Source: an uncultured Collinsella sp.
GTDB taxonomy: Bacteria; Actinomycetota; Coriobacteriia; Coriobacteriales; Coriobacteriaceae
NCBI GenBank assembly: GCA_900540995.1
Contig: UQHO01000002.1
Coordinates: forward strand, 1-64,000
Direction: 5' to 3'
DNA length: 64,000 nucleotides
Shown here piece after piece: positions 43,984 through 51,698 of the stretch (within the stretch, counting starts at the first letter, position 1; each line of letters opens with the position of its first letter). Under the pieces are notes generated by a model, which was given only the letters and a program-made list of their open reading frames with translations, was not told where the DNA came from and searched no databases. The position numbers and the translations under genes were made by a program.

Positions 43984-44020
43984 ACGGGCGTCTGCTGGTG
44001 CGGGCACCCGTATTTTGTTG
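43984..44020 (+). terminator. Terminator after argH
   Basis: ACGGGCGTCTGC (43984-43995) pairs with GCGGGCACCCGT (44000-44011), with two wobbles and one mismatch, loop TGGT, followed by ATTTTGTTG. The 385-base gap between argH and ndk otherwise holds the ndk promoter region; I see no gene in it. Confidence 0.65.
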
Positions 44021-44180
44021 CTATGGGGGAGGGGCTTGTCGAGAACTTCTGTAGGACCTTTGGGCTGGTTGTGAAGGGGGTACGTTCACGGGCGGCAATC
44101 GACCGTCCGCTCGGTTCGGTGCGGTTGATGCGCGGTCGGATGGTACTCTAATCGGGCCTCAAAACAGAAGTGACACAAAT

Positions 44181-44253
44181 GGAACGCTTTAATAAATTGT
44201 AGCGTTTCAAAAAACAGCTTTTTGTTTAACTGCAGCTAAAACTCTGTTACGAT
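44181..44253 (+). promoter_or_regulatory. ndk promoter with upstream dyad
   Basis: TTTAAC at 44225-44230 and TACGAT at 44248-44253 are 17 bases apart, a plausible promoter 64 bases before ndk. A dyad GGAACGCT/AGCGTTTC (44181-44188 and 44201-44208, one wobble) lies just upstream and could be an operator. Confidence 0.45.
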
Positions 44254-44316
44254 GCAGTCCAGGCGGGTGCCGGAATGGGACTTGGGCACACGCGAACCTA
44301 CTTGAAAGGCTACCTT

Positions 44317-44721
44317 ATGGCTATCGAGAAGACCTTCATCATGATTAAGCCCGACGCCGTGCGCGACCGCAAGATCGGCCAGATCGTCGCTCGCATTGAG
44401 CGTAGCGGCCTTGTCATCGAGCGCATGGAGATGACCACGCTCGAGCGCGCTACCGTCGAGGAGCACTACGCCCATCTGGCCGACAAGCCCTTCTTTGGCG
44501 GTCTCTGCGACTTTATGACGAGCGGTCCGGTCGTCAAGATGGTTGTTTCCGGTCTTTCCGCCGTCTCCAAGATGCGCACCCTTATGGGCGCCACCAACCC
44601 GCTTGATGCTGCCCCCGGCACCATCCGCGGTGACTTCGCCGTCGATGTCAACGCCAACGTGATTCACGGCTCCGACTGCCTGGAGAACGCCGAGATCGAG
44701 ATCAAGCGCTTCTTTGGCTAA
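44317..44721 (+). CDS. ndk: Nucleoside diphosphate kinase
   Basis: Transfers phosphate between nucleoside di- and triphosphates. The 134-residue protein is the standard short bacterial form: FIMIKPDAVRDRKIG, then DLAD-like YAHLADKPFF, TNPLDAAPGTIRGDFAV and the active-site His in NVIHGSDCLENAEIEI. ATG 44317 follows GAAAGGC; the in-frame extension to 44275 has no ribosome site. Confidence 0.97.
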   Translation: MAIEKTFIMIKPDAVRDRKIGQIVARIERSGLVIERMEMTTLERATVEEHYAHLADKPFFGGLCDFMTSGPVVKMVVSGLSAVSKMRTLMGATNPLDAAPGTIRGDFAVDVNANVIHGSDCLENAEIEIKRFFG

Positions 44722-44759
44722 ACCAGCTTTGACTCCTTAAAGCTGTTAGCGTGTGGCTT

Positions 44760-44794
44760 GGGCGCCGCGGAACTCCTTCCGCGGCGCCCTTTTT
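44760..44794 (+). terminator. Terminator after ndk
   Basis: GGGCGCCGCGGAA pairs perfectly with TTCCGCGGCGCCC (13 bp, loop CTCC) and is followed by five T residues. Confidence 0.93.
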
Positions 44795-44837
44795 ATCCCA
44801 ACAGGTTTTTGGTAAACGCTCACAAATCTACTAAAGT

Positions 44838-44875
44838 GCCCCCGCCTGGAATGTGCGTGCATTCCAGGCGGGGGC
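44838..44875 (-). terminator. Hairpin downstream of rpiB
   Basis: A perfect 16-bp stem (44838-44853 with 44860-44875) with a 6-base loop lies 29 bases past the rpiB stop on the minus strand, followed there by ACTTTAG. Probable terminator. Confidence 0.65.
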
Positions 44876-44903
44876 TGTCGTTAGCGTATGGCGTTGTAAG
44901 TCT

Positions 44904-45371
44904 TTAGGCCTCGTCGACGACCTTGAGACCGCGGGTCTGGTCGATCTCGTTGAGGAGGTTGACGCGACGCTCGTGACGACCGCCCTCAAACTCGGCGTCG
45001 AGCCACTCGTCGACAATCATCTTGGCGAGCTCGGAGCCCACGACGCGGGCGCCAAAGGCAAGCACGTTGGTGTTGTTGTGCATGCGGGAGAGCTTGGCGC
45101 TGAAGGGCTCGGAGCACACGACGGCGCGTACGCCCTCGACCTTGTTGGCAGCCAGGCTAATTCCGACACCGGTGCCACAGATGAGGATGCCCAGGTCGAC
45201 GTCGCCGTTGGCAACGGCCTTACCCACCTTGTAGCCGGCGATGGGGTAGTCAAAGCTCTCGGAGGTGTCGGTGCCAAAGTTCACGACCTCGCAGCCGCGC
45301 TCCTTCAGGTGCTCGGAGATGATGTTCTTGAGCTCGACGGCGGCGTGGTCGTTACCGATACCGATCTTCAT
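44904..45371 (-). CDS. rpiB: Ribose-5-phosphate isomerase B
   Basis: Interconverts ribose 5-phosphate and ribulose 5-phosphate. The 155 residues show MKIGIGNDHAAVELK at the N-terminus and the catalytic-Cys loop LILICGTGVGISLAANK near residue 65; HNNTNVLAFGARVVG follows. AGAGGAA precedes the start at 45371. RpiB and LacAB are close relatives, but no lac genes are near, so RpiB is favoured. The 272-base gap to cyuA contains CGTAAACGC/GCGTTTT-type words of a possible LacI-family operator, not strong enough to call. Confidence 0.93.
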   Translation of the reverse strand: MKIGIGNDHAAVELKNIISEHLKERGCEVVNFGTDTSESFDYPIAGYKVGKAVANGDVDLGILICGTGVGISLAANKVEGVRAVVCSEPFSAKLSRMHNNTNVLAFGARVVGSELAKMIVDEWLDAEFEGGRHERRVNLLNEIDQTRGLKVVDEA

Positions 45372-45643
45372 GGATGGTTCCTCTCTGGTCTGTGCGGCGC
45401 AAATGCTAAAGGTGTTTACCGCGTTCGACTGCATGATAGCGCGACTTTTGCGTAAACGCTCGGGCGTTTTTTGGTCAAACGCTTTAGCATGCAACAAGAC
45501 CGGCTTCTCATGAATGAATGCTGTCAGTTTGTGCTTGAGCGCCGTCCGCCGGAACCATGGTTGCGGTTTTTGATGCATTGTTATCAAATAAAGGAGCTAA
45601 CTATTTTTGAGAGCCAAGCCCGTTATGCAAGCAGGAGATACCT

Positions 45644-46963
45644 ATGCCTACCGATTCCGTCCGTGATGCCGCGTTTTGCGATGTTTTGAACCGCGAGCTT
45701 GTCTGCGCGCTCGGCTGTACCGAGCCCATTGCCGTTGCCTATGCAGCAGCGCTGGCGAGCCAGACGCTCGGTTGCGAACCAGATCATATGGATGTTGCCT
45801 GCTCGGGCAACATCATCAAGAACGTTAAGAGCGTGACCGTGCCCAACTCGGGCGGTATGCACGGTATTGAGGCCGCGGCCGTGCTGGGTGCCGTGGGCGG
45901 CGACGCCAAGAGCGCGCTCGAGGTGCTCGAGAGCGTTAACGATGAAGACCGTGCTCGCGTGGCCGAGCTTCTCGCCGACGCCGACTACTGCGATGTGTCG
46001 CTTGTCGAGGGTGTGCCCAACCTCTACATCAAGGTGACTGCGACGGCCGGGGGCCATACCGCGATCGTCGAGATTACCGACCACCACACCAATGTCACGT
46101 GCCATACGCTCGATGGTATTCCGGTATGCGGCAAGTCGGCGGGGGAGTGCGCCGCCTGCGCCGAGCGCGTTGTGGCTGAGCGGGCGGCAGATAACGCCGA
46201 CACGCCCATGTCGATTGAGACCATCATCGACTTTATCGAGTACGGTGACATTGAGGACGCCCGCGCTGCCGTTGAGCGTCAGATTGAGCTGAATGGCGCA
46301 ATCAGTGCCGAGGGCCTTGCGCACACTTGGGGCGCCGAGGTGGGTCGTACGCTGCTGGGTGCTCGTGCCGATGACGTCGCCTGCCGTGCCCGTGCCCGTG
46401 CGGCCGCCGGATCCGACGCTCGCATGAACGGCTGCGCGCTGCCGGTCGCCATTGTGTGCGGCTCGGGCAATCAGGGAATTACCTGCGCATTGCCCGTCAT
46501 GGAGTATGCCGAGTACCTGCGTTGCGACCACGAGCGCCTGGTGCGCGCCGTGATGCTGTCCGATCTTATCGCCGTGCATATCAAGAGCTATATTGGTGCG
46601 CTCTCGGCGTTTTGCGGTGCTATTTGCGCCGCGTGCGGCGCCGGCGCCGCGATTACCTGGCTGTGCGGTGGCACGCGCGAGCAGATTGGCGCGACGGTCT
46701 CGAATACGCTCGGTAACGTGGGCGGCATCGTGTGCGACGGCGCCAAAGCGAGCTGTGCCGCCAAGATCTCGGCTGCCGTTGATGCGGCGATTCTGGGCCA
46801 TGATATGGCCATGCAGGGTCGCGGCTTCCGCGCCGGCGAGGGCCTGATCCAGGATACCGTTGAGCAGACAATCGCCAGCATGGGCTACGTGGGCCGTGTG
46901 GGTATGAAAGATACTGACGTCGAGATCCTCAACATCATGATCGGTAAAACCCAGGTCTGCTAG
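45644..46963 (+). CDS. CyuA/UPF0597-like L-cysteine desulfidase
   Basis: A 439-residue protein of the serine dehydratase-like alpha family (YhaM/CyuA). In related enzymes a [4Fe-4S] cluster held by three Cys breaks cysteine into sulfide, ammonia and pyruvate. Seen: ELVCALGCTEPIAVAYAAA near residue 20, ACSGNIIKNVKSVTVPNSGG, and the C-terminal NVGGIVCDGAKASCAAK and CAACGAGAAITWL, which carry candidate ligands. AGGAG precedes ATG 45644. No cyuP transporter is adjacent. Free-standing gene ended by a family A hairpin. Confidence 0.85.
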   Translation: MPTDSVRDAAFCDVLNRELVCALGCTEPIAVAYAAALASQTLGCEPDHMDVACSGNIIKNVKSVTVPNSGGMHGIEAAAVLGAVGGDAKSALEVLESVNDEDRARVAELLADADYCDVSLVEGVPNLYIKVTATAGGHTAIVEITDHHTNVTCHTLDGIPVCGKSAGECAACAERVVAERAADNADTPMSIETIIDFIEYGDIEDARAAVERQIELNGAISAEGLAHTWGAEVGRTLLGARADDVACRARARAAAGSDARMNGCALPVAIVCGSGNQGITCALPVMEYAEYLRCDHERLVRAVMLSDLIAVHIKSYIGALSAFCGAICAACGAGAAITWLCGGTREQIGATVSNTLGNVGGIVCDGAKASCAAKISAAVDAAILGHDMAMQGRGFRAGEGLIQDTVEQTIASMGYVGRVGMKDTDVEILNIMIGKTQVC

Positions 46964-46969
46964 ATATTA

Positions 46970-47036
46970 AGTTGCGGTGAGATAGTTCCTAAAATTACCC
47001 GGGTGAGGGGCAAACAGGAACTATCTCACCGCAACT
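46970..47036. repeat. Family A hairpin, copy 3
   Basis: Arms 46970-46990 and 47016-47036 (21 bases) pair perfectly around a 25-base loop; the end reads AGTTGCGGTGAGATA. It lies between convergent genes, cyuA-like (+) and the HAD hydrolase (-). Confidence 0.88.
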
Positions 47037-47055
47037 GCGCTAGATGTTCTGGCGC

Positions 47056-47814
47056 CTACGATAGTTCGTCGGCTATTTGGTGCTCGTAGAAGGCTTCGAT
47101 TACGGCGTTAAAGTCGCGGGCGAAGTCTTCCATGGTTCCGCGCCAGGTGGCTCGGCTGGGCTTGCCTTGGCCCACAAAGGCGGTTTGGATGCCGCAATCG
47201 GGGGACGGGAAGTCGCGTTTGGGATCGTTGCCCACCATAAGGACCTCGTGTGGCTCGAGTCCCATCACCTGAAGCTGCTCTAGATAGTAGGTGGCATCGG
47301 GCTTGCAGCGGGTGGTGTTTCCCATGTGCGTGACGAGCTCAAAGGGGGCGTCGGCCAGGTCGCCCCAGCCCATGCGGCACTCGATGGCCCCCTGGGGAAA
47401 GCTGGGGTTGGTAAAGAGCGCGCAACGCAGTCCTGCGTCCTGTACGGCCTGGAGCGCGGCGTGTGCGCCCGGCATGGCGTGAGCGTTAATGACATCGTCG
47501 TTCTTGTACGGAAGAATTTCGCGGTCATAGTAGGTAAACGCCTCGTAGATGAGGGGATCGGAGAGGCAGATCCCGCATCGGCGCTCGACCTCTTCTTGGT
47601 AAAACTCAAGATTGGTGCGGTTGTCCGTGCCGCTGCGGCGATTGGCGTTGAGGTCGACCAGGATGGTGCCGAGGCGCGCCATCGTGCCACCGCGGCTGCG
47701 GCGCCCGATATCCGCGAGCATCGAAGAGACATCCTTAAAATAGCGAAGGATGAACGCGTTGAGGTTGATGCTAAGAAGCGTTTCGTCCATATCGAAAACG
47801 ACTGCTTTGAGCAC
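47056..47814 (-). CDS. HAD superfamily hydrolase
   Basis: A 252-residue HAD phosphatase. Motif I is VFDMDETLL at the very N-terminus, motif II is LFTNPSF, motif III Lys lies in TRCKPDATYY, and motif IV is VGNDPKRDFPSPDCG. It starts at GTG (plus-strand 47812-47814) with GAAAGG upstream; a longer frame to 47985 would place 57 unrelated residues before motif I. Substrate unknown. Confidence 0.85.
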   Translation of the reverse strand: MLKAVVFDMDETLLSINLNAFILRYFKDVSSMLADIGRRSRGGTMARLGTILVDLNANRRSGTDNRTNLEFYQEEVERRCGICLSDPLIYEAFTYYDREILPYKNDDVINAHAMPGAHAALQAVQDAGLRCALFTNPSFPQGAIECRMGWGDLADAPFELVTHMGNTTRCKPDATYYLEQLQVMGLEPHEVLMVGNDPKRDFPSPDCGIQTAFVGQGKPSRATWRGTMEDFARDFNAVIEAFYEHQIADELS

Positions 47815-48129
47815 GCGGGCACCTTTCTCGAAAAATCGATCTAGAATCGTTGGCTCCGGATACTTTACCCCAAAGCCGAATGCCTGGCTGGTTATCGTCA
47901 AGTTGCGGAGACGTGTGTTCATAAGATTACGAAAAAGTCTCCACACGAGTAAAAAATCGCAGTTCACGCTTGAAATCGAACTCATTTCCCCGTAACCTAT
48001 ACGAACGTGATTGCATAAGCGTCACATTAGTATCTGTCGGCTCCCGAGTGTTCCTAAACGTTGTGTGCTTGTCGCACCCTTCTGTAGGTCCTAGCAATCG
48101 GGGCCCCGTAGTTCGAAAGGGGTCCACCT

Positions 48130-49296
48130 TTGAGTGAGATTCAGAACTCGTCCATTTTCTCTCTTGACGATGTCAACGAGGAGGAGATGAACAACCTCAT
48201 CGACGGTACGATTACCGACTTTGATGAGGGCGATCTCGTTAACGGCACTGTCGTTAAGATCGAGCATGACGAGGTGCTCGTTGACATCGGATTCAAGTCC
48301 GAGGGCGTTATCCCGGTCCGCGAGCTGTCCATCCGCAAGGACGCTAACCCTGCAGACATCGTTGCACTCGGTGATCCCATCGAGGCTCTGGTTCTCCAGA
48401 AGGAGGACAAGGACGGTCGTCTGGTCCTGTCCAAGAAGCGTGCCGAGTACGAGCGTGCTTGGAACCGCATCGAGGAGAAGTTCAACTCCGGCGAGAACGT
48501 CGAGGGCGAGGTTATCGAGGTTGTCAAGGGCGGCCTGATCCTCGACATCGGCCTGCGTGGCTTCCTGCCTGCTTCCCTCGTCGACCTCCGTCGCGTCAAG
48601 GACCTCACCTCTTACATGGGCACCCGCATCGAGGCCCGCGTCATCGAGATGGACCGCAACCGCAACAACGTTGTCCTCTCCCGTCGCGTCGTGCTCGAGG
48701 AGTCCCGTAAGGCCGAGCGCTCCGAGATCCTGTCCAAGCTCAAGTCTGGCATGCGTCTCCAGGGCACCGTTTCCTCCATCGTCGACTTCGGCGCCTTCGT
48801 CGACCTCGGCGGTATCGACGGCCTCATCCACATCTCCGAGCTCTCTTGGAACCACGTCAACCATCCTTCCGAGGTTGTCAAGGTCGGCCAGGAGGTCGAG
48901 GTCGAGGTTCTCGACGTCGATCTCAACCGCGAGCGCATCTCCCTGGGTCTCAAGCAGACCACCGAGGATCCGTGGCGCGCACTGGTCAAGAAGTACCCCG
49001 TCGGCGCTATTGTCGAGGGCACTGTGACCAAGCTTGTCCCGTTCGGCGCTTTCGTCGACCTGGGCGAGGGCATCGAGGGCCTGGTGCACATCTCCGAGAT
49101 GGCCAACAAGCACGTCGATCAGCCTTCTCAGGTCACCCACGTGGGCGACAAGGTTCAGGTCAAGGTCATGGAGATCGACCTCGACCGTCGTCGTATCTCC
49201 CTGTCCATGAAGTCCGCTGCTGAGACTCTGGGCGTCGAGATCGAGGTTACCCCGCTTCCTTCCGAGAAGAAGGACGAGGAGACCGACGCCGAGTAA
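48130..49296 (+). CDS. rpsA: 30S ribosomal protein S1
   Basis: RNA-binding ribosomal protein that helps load mRNA. The 388 residues carry four S1 domains at about 28-98, 115-183, 200-269 and 286-355, each with a VxGxV...G(A/G)FVDLG-type core; the last two are the most canonical (GTVSSIVDFGAFVDLGG, GTVTKLVPFGAFVDLGE). Four domains are usual for Gram-positives. The start is TTG 48130 with AAAGGGG 7-8 bases upstream; no ATG fits. Strong codon bias fits high expression. Confidence 0.95.
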   Translation: MSEIQNSSIFSLDDVNEEEMNNLIDGTITDFDEGDLVNGTVVKIEHDEVLVDIGFKSEGVIPVRELSIRKDANPADIVALGDPIEALVLQKEDKDGRLVLSKKRAEYERAWNRIEEKFNSGENVEGEVIEVVKGGLILDIGLRGFLPASLVDLRRVKDLTSYMGTRIEARVIEMDRNRNNVVLSRRVVLEESRKAERSEILSKLKSGMRLQGTVSSIVDFGAFVDLGGIDGLIHISELSWNHVNHPSEVVKVGQEVEVEVLDVDLNRERISLGLKQTTEDPWRALVKKYPVGAIVEGTVTKLVPFGAFVDLGEGIEGLVHISEMANKHVDQPSQVTHVGDKVQVKVMEIDLDRRRISLSMKSAAETLGVEIEVTPLPSEKKDEETDAE

Positions 49297-49320
49297 ATCG
49301 GTTTGACGATCACTTGTTTT

Positions 49321-49354
49321 AAGGGATCCGTCCGTAATGGACGGGTCCCTTTTT
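49321..49354 (+). terminator. Terminator after rpsA
   Basis: AAGGGATCCGTCC pairs with GGACGGGTCCCTT (one mismatch), loop GTAAT, followed by TTT. The next 250 bases to the rnpB promoter hold only a CCCGCCTC/GAGGCGGG hairpin (about 49435-49456) that I cannot assign. Confidence 0.88.
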
Positions 49355-49603
49355 GCATTTGGTGTCGAGATGCACGATGCTGCCCATGCTGTCCACAGGC
49401 TATTTGGTTGTCGGTGCATGAAAAATGCCGACATCCCGCCTCGGGGAGGAGGCGGGAACACACCGAGTAGACGGAGGGGTGCGGAGCGCGGTCGCGTCTC
49501 GACTGACGACGTTGCCCATCGACAACCCTATTGTACTGCATGGCGTGGTTCTTGGTTTATCGTGTCGAACGCTTGTGTTGTGCCATTGCCTGCGGCAACG
49601 GTG

Positions 49604-49612
49604 TGCTACACT
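49604..49612 (+). promoter_or_regulatory. Extended -10 promoter of rnpB
   Basis: TGCTACACT (TGn plus TACACT) ends 8 bases before the first paired base of the RNase P RNA, the distance expected for a transcription start. The -35 region is weak, which the extended -10 can compensate. Confidence 0.6.
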
Positions 49613-49620
49613 CTTGCACT

Positions 49621-49983
49621 GCTGAGTGGGCCAGACGGTCGCGCGATGTGCTGCTTGCAGCACGCGTGAGGAAAGTCCGGGCTCCAGAGGGCGGGATGCC
49701 GGCTAACGGCCGGGCGGAGTGATCCGACGGAAAGCGCCGCAGAAAAGAAGACTCCCACCTGCGCCGCAAGGCGTAAAGGGAAAAGCTGAAACGGTGGTGT
49801 AAGAGACCACCAGCGTCGTGGCAACACGGCGGCTTGGCAAGCCCCATCCGGAGCAAGCGCGAATAGGAACGCTATGGGCCGGCCCGGTCCGCGTTCGGGT
49901 AGCGTGCGTGGAGCTGCACGGTAACGTGCAGACAAGATAAATGACCGTTCACGACAGAACCCGGCTTACAAGCCCACTCAGCA
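49621..49983 (+). ncRNA. rnpB: RNase P RNA (M1 RNA, type A)
   Basis: Catalytic RNA that matures tRNA 5' ends. The ends pair perfectly as helix P1 (GCTGAGTGGG with CCCACTCAGC). Conserved cores are present: GAGGAAAGTCCGGGCTCC near 49670 (CR I), AACGGCCGGGCGGAGTGATCC, CGCAAGGCGTAAAGGG, and the 3' core GACAAGATAAATGACCG then ACAGAACCCGGCTTACA. Length about 363 bases is normal for type A. The transcript may extend into the hairpins that follow. Confidence 0.97.
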
Positions 49984-49998
49984 CTTTGTTGACGCTGC

Positions 49999-50097
49999 GA
50001 ACCCGTCAGCGCGGCAATCTGCCTTTCAAGCCTTCGGGCATGACCATAAGGTCAATGCCCTCGTCTTTCAAGGCACCTTGCTCGCGCTGACGGGTTC
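49999..50097. repeat. Large nested hairpin directly after rnpB
   Basis: Outer arms GAACCCGTCAGCGCG (49999-50013) and its complement (50083-50097) are perfect over 15 bases. Inside, TGCCTT pairs with AAGGCA and GGGCATGACC pairs with GGTCAATGCCC around ATAA. It begins 15 bases after rnpB; no T-run follows. Purpose unknown. Confidence 0.7.
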
Positions 50098-50105
50098 TCG
50101 CTTTC

Positions 50106-50203
50106 GACGGCGTCAGCTGGCCGATTTGGCGCTCATTCGTCGGTCGCCGCCATAAGGCGTGCTCCCTCCTCTTTCGGGCCAAATCGACTCAGCTGACGCC
50201 GTC
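50106..50203. repeat. Second large inverted repeat after rnpB
   Basis: Arms 50106-50130 and 50178-50203 match over GACGGCGTCAGCTG and CGATTTGGC, with a small internal difference, around a 47-base centre. It sits 8 bases after the first hairpin. The 335 bases between rnpB and the next gene hold no other gene. Confidence 0.7.
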
Positions 50204-50318
50204 TCGCTGTTGGCGACGGCATCATTGGCGTTTCCGTTCTTGTTGGCGAGGGCAATGGTACTGCCTTTGCCGTATTATTGAGGCTGTTTGTTGCTTTGCT
50301 TGTTGTTGAGGGGCTTTG

Positions 50319-50954
50319 TTGGACAGCTATTTTACTCTGCAATCGAATATTGAGGCTTCGGGCGAGTTTGTGGACCGCAAGAGCCGGTTTATTGCCCAGC
50401 TGGTCCATATTGAGTCCGAGGATGAGGCGAATGCCTTTATCGAGATGGTTCGCAAACGTCATTACGACGCTCGACACAATGTTCCCGCGTGGATTTTGGT
50501 CGATGGACGCGAGCGCCAGAGCGATGATGGTGAGCCGAGCCGCACGAGCGGTATGCCGACGCTCGAGGTGTTGCGCGGCGCGGGGCTCAAAAATGTTTGC
50601 TGCGTAGTGACGCGCTATTTTGGTGGCACGCTGTTGGGGCCTGGTGGCTTGGTACGCGCCTATACCGCGGCGACGCAGGCGGCGGTGGCCGCGGCTCAGG
50701 AGGCCGGGCAGATCGTTGAGATGACAAGCGTCGTGCCGGTTGACGTGCATGTGGCCTATCCGCAGTACGAGCAGGTGCTTCGTTTGGCGCAGGATTCGGG
50801 TGCCAAGGTTTCGGATACCGATTACGCGGATGCCGTGACACTTCATTTGGTGTTTAAGGCGGGGGAGCAGGAGCCGTTTTGCGCTAAGATGCGCGAGCTT
50901 ATGGCGGGGCGTGAGGAGATTGAGGTCGGAGCTCCCGAATTTGCCGAGTTCTAA
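50319..50954 (+). CDS. YigZ/IMPACT family protein
   Basis: A 211-residue member of UPF0029 (IMPACT N-terminal domain) plus the DUF1949-type C-terminal ferredoxin-like domain. Seen: KSRFIAQLVHIESEDEANAFI, the family core DDGEPSRTSGMPTLEVL, and VVTRYFGGTLLGPGGLVRAYT. Bacterial role unclear; eukaryotic IMPACT controls GCN2. TTG 50319 is preferred because GAGGGG lies 5 bases upstream; TTG 50316 is adjacent. Confidence 0.87.
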   Translation: MDSYFTLQSNIEASGEFVDRKSRFIAQLVHIESEDEANAFIEMVRKRHYDARHNVPAWILVDGRERQSDDGEPSRTSGMPTLEVLRGAGLKNVCCVVTRYFGGTLLGPGGLVRAYTAATQAAVAAAQEAGQIVEMTSVVPVDVHVAYPQYEQVLRLAQDSGAKVSDTDYADAVTLHLVFKAGEQEPFCAKMRELMAGREEIEVGAPEFAEF

Positions 50955-51022
50955 CGGCGACGGCCGGCGTGCTTTTGGATGGATCCAAAGCGCGCCGGCC
51001 GTCGTTTTACTGTTGCTGTCGA

Positions 51023-51469
51023 TTACTCGGCGAGCTGCTTTAGCACATCGCAGGCGATCTCGATGGCATCGTCGATGCAGCCGGGGCAGCTGCGAAGCGG
51101 ACCCTTGTCCGATCCGATACCCTTGAGCGTGCCGCAGACGGTCGTCGTGTTCTTCTCGCCAAAGCGCTTGGCGATTTCGCGCGACAGCTTTTAGGTCTGG
51201 CCCTTGGTCTTGGGGTTTTCCATGCCGTCGCTCATTACAAAGCCCATGATGGCCACGGCGCCCGAGATGGCGCCGCAGGTTTCGGTCATGCCGCCCATGC
51301 CGGCGCCAAAGCCCTCGGTGAGGGTAAAGGCGACCTGGGGGTCGAGCCCGACAGCGGGCGCGAGCGTGCAGGCGACGGCCTGGGCGCAGTTAAAGCCACG
51401 GGCGTGATATTCGGCAGCTTGAGCCTGACAGGCGGTGATGTCGAGCTGGGCCGTATCGATTTGCTTCAT
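51023..51469 (-). pseudogene. C_GCAxxG_C_C family protein broken by an in-frame TAA
   Basis: From the start at 51469 (AGGAGA 7 bases upstream) the frame runs 92 codons (GFNCAQAVACTLAPAVG, GMTETCGAISGA), then meets TAA (plus-strand 51191-51193) after GQT. The same frame continues without shift for 55 codons (KLSREIAKRFGEKNTTT, then CPGCIDDAIEIACDVLKQ) to a TAA at 51023. Families of this type have exactly this C-terminal CPGC part. One base change, Tyr codon to TAA, explains it. The metal-type Cys set is split across the stop, so the 92-residue product is probably inactive. Confidence 0.88.
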
Positions 51470-51698
51470 CGTTGTCTCCTTGGTCACGGTGTACCCGCCT
51501 ATGGTACCCGTGACGGGGCATGTAATCATCGAGAGCTTCATGTATGCCTCGTTTTTATCTATCGAGCAAATGCCCAAAGCTTGAGATAAATACCCTGATC
51601 AATTTGTCCCATAACCTACCTTGGGGATGGGTTGAGAGGGGTGCGGGGTAGCGGTATCGTGAACCGAATAAAACGTAACCCAGGCAAGGGAGCTAGAT

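Noticed and set aside
44807..45480. GTAAACGC-type words near rpiB as LacI/CcpA-like operators
   Set aside because: Only half sites with poor symmetry; too weak to call.
51583..51698. SAM riboswitch or T-box ahead of the metY-like gene
   Set aside because: No conserved aptamer core or terminator is present in the 115 bases upstream.
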